This document shows positions 1 to 9,014 of a stretch of DNA of 64,000 nucleotides, piece after piece. The translations under genes and the position numbers were made by a program. The stretch is taken from contig NZ_JAIKTS010000001.1 of assembly GCF_023556335.1 (NCBI RefSeq), positions 682,001 through 746,000 of the forward strand, read 5' to 3'. The notes under the pieces are model-generated. The model saw only the letters and a program-made list of their open reading frames with translations. It did not search any database and was not told where the DNA came from. Position 1 is the first letter of the stretch. Every line of letters begins with the position of its first letter. Source of the DNA: Stenotrophomonas mori (lineage in GTDB: Bacteria; Pseudomonadota; Gammaproteobacteria; Xanthomonadales; Xanthomonadaceae).

Positions 1-753
1 GATCTCGGCCTCGTCCGGGATGCCGGCCTGGAAGGCGTAGTCCAGGTGCTCGATGGAACGGATGCCGGCGTCGACGGCCTGGCCGACGGTCAGCGCCATC
101 GGGATGTGCCCGGAAGTACGCAGGCCGCGCCTGCTGGCCTCGGCCACCGCGTACAGGAACAGCTCCGGCTTGAGCGTGCTGTCGGTGATCTTGACGAAAT
201 CGACCCGGTCGCGCTGTTCGCGGTCCAGCGCGGCGTCGACGCCGGCCTCGTCGCCGACTTCGAGGGTGCCTTTCCACACCGGCGCGATGCCCTCGATCTT
301 GGCACCGGAGGTGAACAGCTGCGGCCCGAGCAGTTGGCCGTCGGCGATCTGCCCGCGCCAGGACAGGACCTGCTCGGGGAGGTCGCCGGAGGCGTCGCGG
401 ACGGTGGTGATGCCGTGCGCCACGTACAGCGGCAGCAGCGCCTTGTTTTCCTCCACCAGCGCCGGGCCGCCGCCGAAATGCACGTGCATGTCCCACAGGC
501 CGGGAATCAGGTAGCGGTTCCCGGCGTCGATGGCGGTGCCGGCACGCCATTGGCGGGCCAGCAGCGTGTCGTCACCGACCGCGACGATGTCGTCGCCACG
601 GATCGCCACCGCCTGGCCCGGCAGCAGGCGGCCATGCGCGACATCGACGACGGTGGCATGGCGGATCAGCAGGTCGGCCTCGGCACGCACGGCCAGCGCC
701 GACGGTGCCAGTGCCAGCAGGCCGGAAAGAACCAGGGGAAGCGGGGTTTTCAT
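1..753 (-). CDS. Secreted amidohydrolase family protein (C-terminus beyond window)
   Basis: The reverse strand reads an open frame of 251 codons from the ATG at 751-753 to the window edge, so the C-terminal part is missing. Residues 1-21 form a signal peptide (short Lys-containing n-region, Leu/Ala-rich core, Ala-rich end), so the enzyme is probably periplasmic. A metal-binding His-x-His (MHVHF, H90 and H92) follows the characteristic IPGLWD segment. Further on are a VDFVKI stretch, where the family places the bridging carboxylated lysine, then a SGHIP and an EHLD histidine. This is the imidazolonepropionase/prolidase-like branch of the amidohydrolase superfamily. The substrate cannot be told from sequence. 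The ankyrin gene upstream is on the same strand, 51 bp away. Confidence 0.85.
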   Translation of the reverse strand, partial: MKTPLPLVLSGLLALAPSALAVRAEADLLIRHATVVDVAHGRLLPGQAVAIRGDDIVAVGDDTLLARQWRAGTAIDAGNRYLIPGLWDMHVHFGGGPALVEENKALLPLYVAHGITTVRDASGDLPEQVLSWRGQIADGQLLGPQLFTSGAKIEGIAPVWKGTLEVGDEAGVDAALDREQRDRVDFVKITDSTLKPELFLYAVAEASRRGLRTSGHIPMALTVGQAVDAGIRSIEHLDYAFQAGIPDEAEI

Positions 754-804
754 GGGGGGGTACCAATGGCGTGCGGCAGTCCGCACATAGTGAAGAGGGG
801 CCGG

Positions 805-1479
805 TCAGCGGGCGCCGGCGGCGAGAAGCATCTGCGCGATGGCGGGCTGGTGGCGGCCGCGGGCATGCTGCAGGGGGGTGACGCCTTCGCCATCGGCCAG
901 GTCCACGTCGGCGCCGGCGTCGATCAGCAAGCGCACGATCGCCTGGTGGCGGGGCCCGCCGTCGCCGAGAAGGATGGCTTCCAGCAGGGCGGTCCATCCC
1001 AGGCGGTTGACATGGTCCACGTCGACGCCTGCATCGATCAGCATGCGCACGGTCGCGACATGGCCGCGTTCGGCCGCGGGGATCAGGGCGGTGCCCCCGA
1101 AGCGGTTGGTGCTGCGCAGGTCCGCGCCATGGGCCAGGACGCTGCGCAGGAGGGCATGCTGGCCGCTGGCGCCGGCATACAGGTAGGGGCTGTCGTCGAT
1201 CGCGTCCTTGGCGTTCACGTCGGCCCCGGCCTCCATCAGCACCCGCGCCGCCGCGGTGTGGCCCTGCTGGACCGCGACCAGCAACGGGGTGCGGCCGCGT
1301 GCGTCGCGGACCTCGGGCAGGGCGCCGTCGGCGAGCAGGGTGCGCAGCGCCGCCACATCGTTGGATCCGGCCGCCTGGAGCAGCCGCCGGGCCGCGTCGG
1401 GTGCCCCGGCGGCGGCACCCGCGACCGGTACGGCAGCGGCGGCCAGCAGCGGCACGATGAGCCAGGGGGGAGCGGGCAT
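805..1479 (-). CDS. Exported ankyrin-repeat protein
   Basis: The product is 224 residues. Residues 1-25 look like a signal peptide rich in Leu, Ala and Val. The remainder consists of about five ankyrin repeats, visible as repeated blocks of the form D-x-x-G-x-T-P-L and A-G-A-D-V-D/N-x-x-D. Ankyrin repeats are protein-binding scaffolds, and small periplasmic ankyrin proteins are common in Xanthomonadaceae, often beside a secreted enzyme that they may assist. Here the amidohydrolase follows on the same strand after 51 bp, so co-transcription is plausible. The partner and role are not known from the sequence. Confidence 0.85.
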   Translation of the reverse strand: MPAPPWLIVPLLAAAAVPVAGAAAGAPDAARRLLQAAGSNDVAALRTLLADGALPEVRDARGRTPLLVAVQQGHTAAARVLMEAGADVNAKDAIDDSPYLYAGASGQHALLRSVLAHGADLRSTNRFGGTALIPAAERGHVATVRMLIDAGVDVDHVNRLGWTALLEAILLGDGGPRHQAIVRLLIDAGADVDLADGEGVTPLQHARGRHQPAIAQMLLAAGAR

Positions 1480-1580
1480 TCGGCGGTCTCCGTAGGAAAG
1501 GGGCGGGGGCGTGCCCGCGCGCTTGTGCGTGGTGGCCGTCGATGCTACAAGCCCTGCTCGCCATCAAGAAATGAAATGTG

Positions 1581-2465
1581 ATGATGGGTGCCAGTCATAA
1601 ATCGAATAGGCAGTTGTTCGATCCCGACCTGCTGCGGGCGCTGGTGACGGTGGCCGACTGCGGGGGGTTCACCGCGGCGGCCGCGCGCCTGCACTCCACC
1701 CAGTCGACGATCAGCCAGAAGGTACGGCGGCTGGAGGCGCAGGCCGGGCACCGCCTGCTCGACCGGGGCGTGCGCGATGTGCGTCCCACCGACATCGGCG
1801 AGACCGTGCTGGGGTATGCGCGGCGCCTGCTGGCATTGAACGAGCAGTTGGGCGAGGCGCTGTCCGGCGCGGGCGTGGCCACCACCGTGCGGCTCGGCGT
1901 GCCGGAGGATTTCGCCGCCGGGCGCACCACCCACCTGCTGGCCCGCTTCAACCGGCTGCACCCGCGGGTGAAGCTGGAGGTGAGCAGCGGCCTGAGCCGC
2001 GCGCTGGCCGAGGGCTACGACCGCGGCGAACTGGACCTGGTGCTGGTCAAGCAGCGCCGTGGCAGCCGCGAGGCGCTGGCCTGCTGGCCCGAGCCGGTGT
2101 GCTGGATCGACAGTGCCGCCAGCCCGGCCTTCGCACTCGATCCGGTGCCGCTGGTGGCGTTCCCGCCGCGCGGGCTGTACCGCGAGGACATGATCGATGC
2201 GATCGAGGCCCTGGGCCGGCGCTGGCGCATCAGCTTCACCAGCTCCAGCCTCGGCGGCATCCAGGCGGCGGTGGCCGACGGACTGGGCATCAGCCTGCTG
2301 CCGGCGCGCACGGTGACCCCGGCACACGTAGTGCTGGGTGCGGAGAGCGGGTTGCCGGAGGTGGACCGCATCGAACTGGCGATCCTGCTGCGGCCATCGG
2401 CCGACCCAGACGTGCGGGTGCTGGCCGACATGCTGGTGGACATGCTGGACCAGTCGCGGGCGTAG
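1581..2465 (+). CDS. LysR-family transcriptional regulator
   Basis: The product is about 294 residues. The N-terminal winged helix-turn-helix (residues about 8-66) has the usual LysR pattern: ALVTVADCGGFTAAAARLHSTQS, then TISQKVRRLEAQAG and LLDRG. A linker helix and a periplasmic-binding-protein-like effector domain follow (about 90-285). Three start codons lie in a row in one frame (GTG 1578, ATG 1581, ATG 1584); the upstream ribosome site is weak, so the exact start is uncertain. The gene is divergent from the ankyrin gene, with about 100 bp between them. LysR proteins often control a divergent neighbour, so the ankyrin/amidohydrolase pair is a possible target, which is inference only. Confidence 0.9.
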   Translation: MMGASHKSNRQLFDPDLLRALVTVADCGGFTAAAARLHSTQSTISQKVRRLEAQAGHRLLDRGVRDVRPTDIGETVLGYARRLLALNEQLGEALSGAGVATTVRLGVPEDFAAGRTTHLLARFNRLHPRVKLEVSSGLSRALAEGYDRGELDLVLVKQRRGSREALACWPEPVCWIDSAASPAFALDPVPLVAFPPRGLYREDMIDAIEALGRRWRISFTSSSLGGIQAAVADGLGISLLPARTVTPAHVVLGAESGLPEVDRIELAILLRPSADPDVRVLADMLVDMLDQSRA

Positions 2466-2655
2466 GGCGCAGCCTGCCGCATGCCGGGAGCGCCGATCAG
2501 GAACGGTCGCGGCCGGGCTGCAGGCGGGCCGGGGCGTGCGCCCGGCGAGGCGCGGTGCCTCCTCACCGTGCGGGGCCTACCCCAACACGATGCTTGCCCG
2601 GCACAGCGCATGCGCAGCGGGCGTCCCTCGACGATGGCCGGGCGCACCGGAACGT

Positions 2656-3825
2656 TCAGGCGTCCTGCACGAACCGGCCGCGACGGACGAGGCGGCGGTG
2701 GCAGGGCACGCCGGCGACCGCGGCCGCCGCATTGGGAGCATCCAGGACCAGGAAGCTGGCCTCGTTGCCCACGGCCAGGCCGTAGCCCTGCAGGCCGAGG
2801 ACGCGCGCGGGAGCGTGGGTGGCCATCTCCAGCGCCACCTGCAGCTCCTCGTCGGCGTGGAAGCCGGAGCGGTAGCCGAGCAGCATCGCCCGCTGCAGCA
2901 TGTCGCCGTTGCCGTATGGCCACCACGCGTCGCGGATGTTGTCGTTGCCCATGAACACCTCCACGCCGGCCGCGCGCAGGCGGCGCACCGGCGGGAACGG
3001 ACGGTCGCCCGGGGCGTTGGTCATGATCGCCACGCCGGCGTCGGCCAGCACGGCGGCGATGCGGTCCACCCGCGCATCGTCCACTTCACCCAGCGAATAG
3101 GCATGGCTGACCGCCACGCGCCCCTTCATGCCGAGCGCGCGGGTACGCTCGGCGATGCGCCGCAGCTGCTCGATGCCGCCCAGGCCGGGTTCGTGCAGGT
3201 GGATGTCGACCTTGACGCCCTGGCGCTCGGCGATACCGAACACCACGTCGAGCTGGCCCTGGCTGTCGCCATCGAGCGTGTCGGGGTCGATGCCGCCGAC
3301 CACCTGCGCGCCTTCGCGCACCGCCGCCTCCAGCAGCCGTGCAGTGCCCGGGCAGGACATCACCCCGGCCTGCGGGAAGGCGACCAGTTCGATCGCGACG
3401 ATGCCGCGCCAGCGCTCGCGCACCGCGCCGAGCGCATGCAGGTGCTCCAGGCCGGTGGTGGCATCGACATCGACATGGCTGCGCATCGCCACGGTGCCGA
3501 ACGCGGCGGCCTGCGCGACCAGCGCGTCGGCGCGTTCGTCGATGGAAGGCGAGGCGGCCAGCTCCTGTTTCTCGATGGTCAGGCGCTCGCGCAGGGTCTG
3601 CGCCGGACGGTGCGGGTGCCAGCGGTCGCCGACGAAACTCTTGTCCAGGTGGATATGGCCGTCGACGAAACCGGGCAGCACCAGTTGCCCGCCCAGGTCG
3701 ACCCGCGTCGCGCCTTCGGTACGCGGCAGGTCCTGGCCGATGGCGGTGAAGCGCCCGCCGGCGACGGCCAGTTCCAAGGGTTGGCCGTCGGCACCGACGG
3801 CGTTGATGAAGAGTTGCTCGTCCAT
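2656..3825 (-). CDS. Cytosine deaminase-like amidohydrolase
   Basis: The protein has 389 residues and no signal peptide. It follows the order of conserved motifs of E. coli CodA-type deaminases: DGHIHLDK (metal His-x-His), RSHVDVDATTGLEHL, a DIHLHEPG histidine, SHAYSLGE, and near the C-terminus GNDNIRDAWWPYGNGDML. CodA has GHDD and PLG at the last motif, where this protein has GNDN and PYG. The substrate may therefore differ from cytosine, for example another pyrimidine or an N-substituted ring. The start is the ATG at 3823-3825, because the frame upstream loses family resemblance. It lies 131 bp downstream of the ArsR-methyltransferase gene on the same strand. About 190 bp separate its end from the convergent LysR gene, and nothing recognisable lies there. 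Confidence 0.8.
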   Translation of the reverse strand: MDEQLFINAVGADGQPLELAVAGGRFTAIGQDLPRTEGATRVDLGGQLVLPGFVDGHIHLDKSFVGDRWHPHRPAQTLRERLTIEKQELAASPSIDERADALVAQAAAFGTVAMRSHVDVDATTGLEHLHALGAVRERWRGIVAIELVAFPQAGVMSCPGTARLLEAAVREGAQVVGGIDPDTLDGDSQGQLDVVFGIAERQGVKVDIHLHEPGLGGIEQLRRIAERTRALGMKGRVAVSHAYSLGEVDDARVDRIAAVLADAGVAIMTNAPGDRPFPPVRRLRAAGVEVFMGNDNIRDAWWPYGNGDMLQRAMLLGYRSGFHADEELQVALEMATHAPARVLGLQGYGLAVGNEASFLVLDAPNAAAAVAGVPCHRRLVRRGRFVQDA

Positions 3826-3956
3826 GGCGGTTTCGTGGGGAGGGACGGGCTGCCACGATAGGCCGGGCGCCCGTCCACCGGAAATGAAGTATCGCGATGG
3901 GGCCCATTCGTGCCGGCACTGGCCGATGGTTGGCGCGGGCCTGGACAGGGAGAGCT

Positions 3957-4886
3957 TCAGGGGCGGTGGGCGATCAGCGAGATCACCTCGAAATGCGGCG
4001 GGCGCTTTTCGCGGGTCACGGTTTCCAGGCTGGAGACCACCAGACCGGCCTTCTCCACGAACCGGCGCAGCTCCTTGCCGGTGAAGCCCAGGTTGACGTG
4101 GCCGTACGCTTCGACCGCCGCCTTGTGCTCGTGGCCGGCCAGGCTGCACAGCATCAGCCGTCCGCCGGGACGCAGCACGCGGGCGCCCTCGGCGACGGCC
4201 TTGGCCGGGTGGCTGGCGTAGGTGAGGGCGTGCATCAGCACCACCAGGTCGAAACTGCCGTCGTCGAACGGCAGCCGGTGCATGTCGCCTTCGCGGACCT
4301 CGACGTTGGGCAGCCTGCGCAGGCGCTCGCTGGCCGCGGCCACCACACGCGCGCTGGTGTCGATGCAGACATACCGCTGTGCATGCGGGGCCAGCAGTTC
4401 GGCGAGCACGCCGTCGCCGGAGGCGATGTCGAGCACGTCGCCGGTCTCCAGCAGCGGCAGCGCGCTGCGTGCCAGCGCCTCCCAGGTACGGCCGGGCGAG
4501 TAGTGGCGCTCCATGTCGCCGGCCACGCTGTCGGCCCAGTTCTGGTCGGCGGCGCGCATCGCCAGCACCGCCGGCACGCGCTCGGCGTCCTGGCGCAGCA
4601 GCGGGTCGTCGCTGCCGGTACTCAGCGCGTGCCACAATGCGCGCTGCGCCGGGTCCAGGGCGGTTTCATCGAACCGGTAGTAGGCGGACACGCCGGCGCG
4701 GCGGTCGCGCACCAGCGCGGCCTCCTTCAGGCGCGCCAGGTGGGTGGATACCCGGGGCTGGGCGAGGGTGGTGATGGCCGAGAGTTCGGCCACGGTCAGT
4801 TCCTCCTGTTCCAGCAGCGTCAGCAGGCGCACGCGGGTCGCGTCGGCGAATACTTTGAGGCGGGCCGACCAGTCTTCCAGATCCAT
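3957..4886 (-). CDS. ArsR-type regulator fused to SAM-dependent methyltransferase
   Basis: The protein is about 309 residues. Residues 1-95 form an ArsR-type winged helix (LKVFADATRVRLLTLL, then QPRVSTHLARLKEAALV). Residues about 140-245 form a class I methyltransferase fold with the SAM-binding VLDIASGDG motif and a later GGRLMLCSL strand. Fusions of this kind occur in regulators thought to sense S-adenosylmethionine or S-adenosylhomocysteine, as in the SahR/methionine-cycle group; that assignment here is inference. There are two start candidates. The ATG at 4884-4886 has AGGTAG six bases upstream, whereas the ATG at 4890-4892 leaves no spacing, so the inner one is preferred. A palindromic AT-rich site overlaps its own promoter region, suggesting autoregulation. 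The deaminase gene follows on the same strand. Confidence 0.82.
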   Translation of the reverse strand: MDLEDWSARLKVFADATRVRLLTLLEQEELTVAELSAITTLAQPRVSTHLARLKEAALVRDRRAGVSAYYRFDETALDPAQRALWHALSTGSDDPLLRQDAERVPAVLAMRAADQNWADSVAGDMERHYSPGRTWEALARSALPLLETGDVLDIASGDGVLAELLAPHAQRYVCIDTSARVVAAASERLRRLPNVEVREGDMHRLPFDDGSFDLVVLMHALTYASHPAKAVAEGARVLRPGGRLMLCSLAGHEHKAAVEAYGHVNLGFTGKELRRFVEKAGLVVSSLETVTREKRPPHFEVISLIAHRP

Positions 4887-4897
4887 ACACATCTACC

Positions 4898-4916
4898 TAT
4901 CGCGATATAGAGATAT
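4898..4916. promoter_or_regulatory. Palindromic AT-rich operator candidate before the ArsR-methyltransferase gene
   Basis: TATCGCGATA at 4898-4907 is a perfect 10-bp palindrome. It is followed directly by ATATAGAGATAT (4905-4916), a second, imperfect dyad. In a region of about 70 percent GC this AT-rich double dyad stands out. It lies 12 to 30 bp upstream of the preferred start codon and overlaps the likely -10 and ribosome-binding region, as expected for autorepression by an ArsR-type protein. Confidence 0.55.
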
Positions 4917-4974
4917 TTTTGTCCCGGCGGTGGCGGGCGGTCAAGGCGCGTCCGGGCGGGTGTGACCAGGTGGT

Positions 4975-4980
4975 TACAAT
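4975..4980 (+). promoter_or_regulatory. -10 hexamer (TACAAT) for the acyl-CoA dehydrogenase gene
   Basis: TACAAT lies about 32 bp before the GTG start of the dehydrogenase and would give transcription from about 4987, leaving a short leader that carries GGAGG at 5001-5005. No clear -35 box is visible. Confidence 0.45.
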
Positions 4981-5011
4981 CGCAACTTCTCAACGCCCTG
5001 GGAGGGGTGCA

Positions 5012-6160
<1,149 letters not shown>

Positions 6161-6203
6161 TTTCCGCGGCTCCGGACCGGGGCGGCCGCTGCGGGAACCG
6201 GGG

Positions 6204-6231
6204 ACAGGGGCTGCCGAAAGGCGGCCCCTGT
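6204..6231 (+). terminator. GC-rich hairpin after the acyl-CoA dehydrogenase gene
   Basis: A 12-bp stem (6204-6215 with 6220-6231, one G-T pair) is closed by a GAAA tetraloop, 44 bp after the stop codon. No T-run follows, so it may be a terminator of the T-less kind or an mRNA-stabilising hairpin. Confidence 0.5.
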
Positions 6232-6328
6232 GCCGTCTGGCGTCCGGAAGACGGGCTGCTCCCGCGGGTAGGCCGTCTGCAGTGCGTGACTCCCCTGAGG
6301 GCAGGGCGTGGCCGTTGCGGGCCTTTCC

Positions 6329-6352
6329 CGCCACCGGCTGCTGCCGGTGGCG
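6329..6352. other. Perfect hairpin in the 313-bp gap before the his operon
   Basis: CGCCACCGGC at 6329-6338 is an exact inverted match of GCCGGTGGCG at 6343-6352, with loop TGCT. It lies in the untranslated gap 6161-6474, which otherwise holds only the hairpin at 6204 and the his operator. It has no T-run. Its role is unknown; it could help insulate the his promoter. Confidence 0.4.
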
Positions 6353-6443
6353 CGGGCAGTGGCGGCCCGCGGCCGCGGTGCCCCCGGCCGGCGGACGAGG
6401 AGCGGTGCCATCCGGGGGTTTGACCGGTGCCGGCCCTTGGATT

Positions 6444-6467
6444 AATGTAATAGCACGCTATTACATT
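6444..6467. promoter_or_regulatory. HisR-type operator: perfect 11-bp inverted repeat over the his promoter
   Basis: AATGTAATAGC (6444-6454) and GCTATTACATT (6457-6467) are exact reverse complements separated by AC. The repeat ends seven bases before the ATG of the TrpR-like gene. A possible promoter is TTGGAT (6437-6442) and TATTAC (6459-6464) with 16-bp spacing, so the palindrome would cover the spacer and the -10 box. TrpR-family proteins bind such dyads, so this is most simply the operator of the first gene's own product. Confidence 0.7.
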
Positions 6468-6474
6468 GATACAT

Positions 6475-6801
6475 ATGAAACCGCGCCCCGGCACCGACCC
6501 CGACAAGACGACCGACGCCCCGCTGGCGGTGCTGGCGCGGGCCTTCGCCGCCCTGCAGCACCCCGACGACGTACAGGCGTTCCTGCGTGACCTGTGCACG
6601 CCGGCCGAGCTCGAGGCGATGGCCGACCGCTGGCGGGTGGTGCCCCTGCTGCGGCAGGGCGTGCCATACCGCGAAATCCATGACCTGACCGGGGTGAGCG
6701 TGACCACCATCGGCCGGGTCGCACGCACGCTGGAGCATGGCGACGGTGGCTATGCCACCGCCCTTGAACAGCTGGCCGCGCGCGACATCGAATCCAACTG
6801 A
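6475..6801 (+). CDS. hisR: TrpR/YerC-family regulator heading the his operon
   Basis: The protein is 108 residues with the TrpR-like DNA-binding domain of the YerC/YecD family. Visible parts are CTPAELEAMADRW, a helix-turn-helix at PYREIHDLTGVSVTTIGRVARTL, and the typical closing GDGGY. Regulators of this family at the head of his operons in Xanthomonadales have been proposed to be histidine-responsive repressors called HisR. The gene sits 9 bp before hisG and just behind a perfect palindrome, so autoregulation of the whole operon is likely. An in-frame TTG lies at 6466 inside the palindrome, but the ATG at 6475 is preferred. No ribosome-binding site is visible, and the mRNA may be nearly leaderless. 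Confidence 0.85.
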   Translation: MKPRPGTDPDKTTDAPLAVLARAFAALQHPDDVQAFLRDLCTPAELEAMADRWRVVPLLRQGVPYREIHDLTGVSVTTIGRVARTLEHGDGGYATALEQLAARDIESN

Positions 6802-6810
6802 GACCCGACC

Positions 6811-7722
6811 ATGAGCGCTTCCTCCTCCGCGCCGGCCCGTGACCGGCTGCGCATCGCCATCCAGAAAAGCGGACGCCTGGCCGACCCCGCCCGCAGCCTG
6901 CTGGCCGCCTGCGGGCTGAGCTGGCGGCAAAGCCGCGACAAGCTGTTCTGCTTCGGCGAATCGCTCCCCGTCGACCTGCTGCTGGTGCGTGACGACGATA
7001 TTCCGGGGTTGATCGCCGACGGGGTCTGCGACCTGGGCGTGGTCGGCCTCAACGAGCTGGACGAACAGGCCAAGGCGCGCCGCCGCGCCGGCCTGGCCGA
7101 TGCCTACCAGCCGCTGCGCGGCCTGGGCTTCGGCCAGTGCCGGCTGATGCTCGCGGTCCCGGACGAGTGGGATTGGCAGGGCCCCGCGCAGTTGGCGGGC
7201 AAGCGCATCGCCACCAGCTACCCGGCGATCCTGGCCGCCTGGCTGCAGGAGCAGGGCGTGGAGGCGCAGGTGGTGGAGCTGTCCGGCTCGGTGGAGATCG
7301 CCCCGAAGCTGGGCACCGCCGACCTGATCTGCGACCTGGTCTCCAGCGGCGCCACGCTGGCGGCCAACCAGCTCAAGCCGGTGCAGACCCTGCTGGACAG
7401 CGAGGCGGTACTGGCCGGGCCGGTGCACGCACTGGACGATGCGCGCGCCGGATTGATGGCGATGCTGCTGCGCCGCCTGGACGGCCTGAGCAAGGTGCAG
7501 GACCGCAAGCTGTTGATGTTCTCGGCGGCCGAGGAGCGGGTGGACGCGCTGGCCCGGCTGCTGCCCGACGCCGAGCCGCTGCTGCGGCTGCCGGCCGAAG
7601 GCGGCGCGGTCCGCCTGCAGACCATGTGCAACGGAGCGCTCAGCTGGCAGCGGCTGGAGGAACTGGAACGTGCCGGCGCCCAGGAGCTGATGGTGCTGGC
7701 GGTGGAGAAGTCGCTGGCATGA
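6811..7722 (+). CDS. hisG: ATP phosphoribosyltransferase, long form
   Basis: This enzyme joins ATP and PRPP to phosphoribosyl-ATP, the first committed step of histidine synthesis. At 303 residues it is the long form. The catalytic halves run from about 10 to 225 ([27 protein letters not shown], and the PRPP-loop region [27 protein letters not shown]). The C-terminal 75 residues match the ACT-like regulatory domain where histidine binds for feedback inhibition, so no HisZ partner is expected. The gene starts at an ATG with no strong ribosome site, 9 bp after the regulator, and its stop overlaps the hisD start (ATGA). Confidence 0.96.
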   Translation: MSASSSAPARDRLRIAIQKSGRLADPARSLLAACGLSWRQSRDKLFCFGESLPVDLLLVRDDDIPGLIADGVCDLGVVGLNELDEQAKARRRAGLADAYQPLRGLGFGQCRLMLAVPDEWDWQGPAQLAGKRIATSYPAILAAWLQEQGVEAQVVELSGSVEIAPKLGTADLICDLVSSGATLAANQLKPVQTLLDSEAVLAGPVHALDDARAGLMAMLLRRLDGLSKVQDRKLLMFSAAEERVDALARLLPDAEPLLRLPAEGGAVRLQTMCNGALSWQRLEELERAGAQELMVLAVEKSLA

Positions 7723-9014
7723 ACATCCTGGACTGGAACACGCTCGATGCCGACGCGCGCACGCGCGCGCTGGCGCGACCGGTGCAGGCGGTCGCCGCGC
7801 AGACCCGCGCTTCCGTGGCGGCGCTGATCGAGCAGGTGCGCCGCGATGGCGATGCCGCCCTGCGCGAGATCACCGGACGCCTGGACGGCGTGGTGCTGGA
7901 GCACTTCGAGGTGGGCGAGGCCGAGTTCGCCGCCGCCGAGCGTGCCGTGCCCGCCGAACTGCGCATCGCCCTGCAGCAGGCGGTCACGCGCATCGACGCC
8001 TTCCACCGTGCCGGCATGCTGCAGCCGTACACCCTGGAGACCGCCCCCGGCGTCACCTGCGGCAAGATCGTGCGCGGCATCGGCCGGGTCGGGCTGTACG
8101 TCCCGGCAGGCAGTGCGCCGCTGCCGTCGACCGCGCTGATGCTGGGCGTCCCGGCGCGGCTTGCCGGCTGTCGCGAAGTGGTGCTGTGCACGCCGCCGCG
8201 CCGTGACGGCAGCGCCGATCCGGCGGTGCTGGTGGCCGCGCGCCTGACCGGGGTGCACCGGGTGTTCAAGCTGGGCGGGGCGCAGGCGATCGCCGCCATG
8301 GCCCATGGCACCGGCAGCGTTCCGTCCTGCGACAAGCTGTTCGGGCCGGGCAACAGCTATGTCACCGAAGCCAAGCAGCAGGTGGCGCAGGCCGGCGCGG
8401 CGGCGATCGACATGCCCGCCGGGCCCTCGGAGGTGCTGGTGATCGCCGATGCCGGTGCCACGCCGGCCTTTGTCGCCGCCGACCTGCTGTCCCAGGCCGA
8501 ACACGGGCCGGATTCGCAGGTGCTGCTGCTCAGCGACGATGCCGCGCTGATCGCCGCGGTGCAGGCCGAGGTGGAGGCGCAGCTGGCGCGGTTGCCGCGG
8601 CAGGCCATCGCGCGGCAGGCGCTGGAGGCGTCGCTGCTGCTCAAGGTGGCGTCGATCGAGCAGGCCTTCGCCATCTCCAACCGCTATGCGCCGGAGCACC
8701 TGATCCTGGCACTGCGCGAGCCGCAGCGCTGGCTGGAGCAGGTCGAGGCGGCCGGCTCGGTATTCCTTGGCGACCATACCCCGGAGGCCCTGGGGGACTA
8801 CTGCTCGGGCACCAACCACGTGCTGCCGACCGCCGGTGCCGCGCGCGCCTACAGCGGCGTCAGTGTCGCCAGTTTCCAGAGCCAGATCAGCGTGCAGTCG
8901 GCCAGTGCCGAGGGCATCGCCGGGATCGGGCCGTGCGCCATCGTGCTGGCCCGGGCCGAAGGCCTGGACGCGCATGCCAATGCGGTCGCCCTGCGGCTGG
9001 AGGCTGCTCCATGA
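7719..9014 (+). CDS. hisD: Histidinol dehydrogenase
   Basis: Zinc- and NAD-dependent enzyme performing the last two oxidations from histidinol to histidine. It is 431 residues, the normal length. The family signatures are plain: [23 protein letters not shown], the NAD region [41 protein letters not shown], and near the end [13 protein letters not shown] with conserved histidines. The start ATG at 7719 overlaps the hisG stop by four bases, and its own stop overlaps hisC in the same way, so the operon is translationally coupled. Confidence 0.97.
   Translation: MNILDWNTLDADARTRALARPVQAVAAQTRASVAALIEQVRRDGDAALREITGRLDGVVLEHFEVGEAEFAAAERAVPAELRIALQQAVTRIDAFHRAGMLQPYTLETAPGVTCGKIVRGIGRVGLYVPAGSAPLPSTALMLGVPARLAGCREVVLCTPPRRDGSADPAVLVAARLTGVHRVFKLGGAQAIAAMAHGTGSVPSCDKLFGPGNSYVTEAKQQVAQAGAAAIDMPAGPSEVLVIADAGATPAFVAADLLSQAEHGPDSQVLLLSDDAALIAAVQAEVEAQLARLPRQAIARQALEASLLLKVASIEQAFAISNRYAPEHLILALREPQRWLEQVEAAGSVFLGDHTPEALGDYCSGTNHVLPTAGAARAYSGVSVASFQSQISVQSASAEGIAGIGPCAIVLARAEGLDAHANAVALRLEAAP

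Noticed and set aside
46-1581. Long plus-strand frame of 511 codons across the first two genes
   Set aside because: Its product has no recognisable motif, whereas the reverse strand gives an amidohydrolase and ankyrin repeats with signal peptides.
2466-2655. Search for a gene or RNA in the 190-bp gap between LysR and deaminase genes
   Set aside because: No coding frame with support, no clear hairpin with a T-run and no repeat was found.
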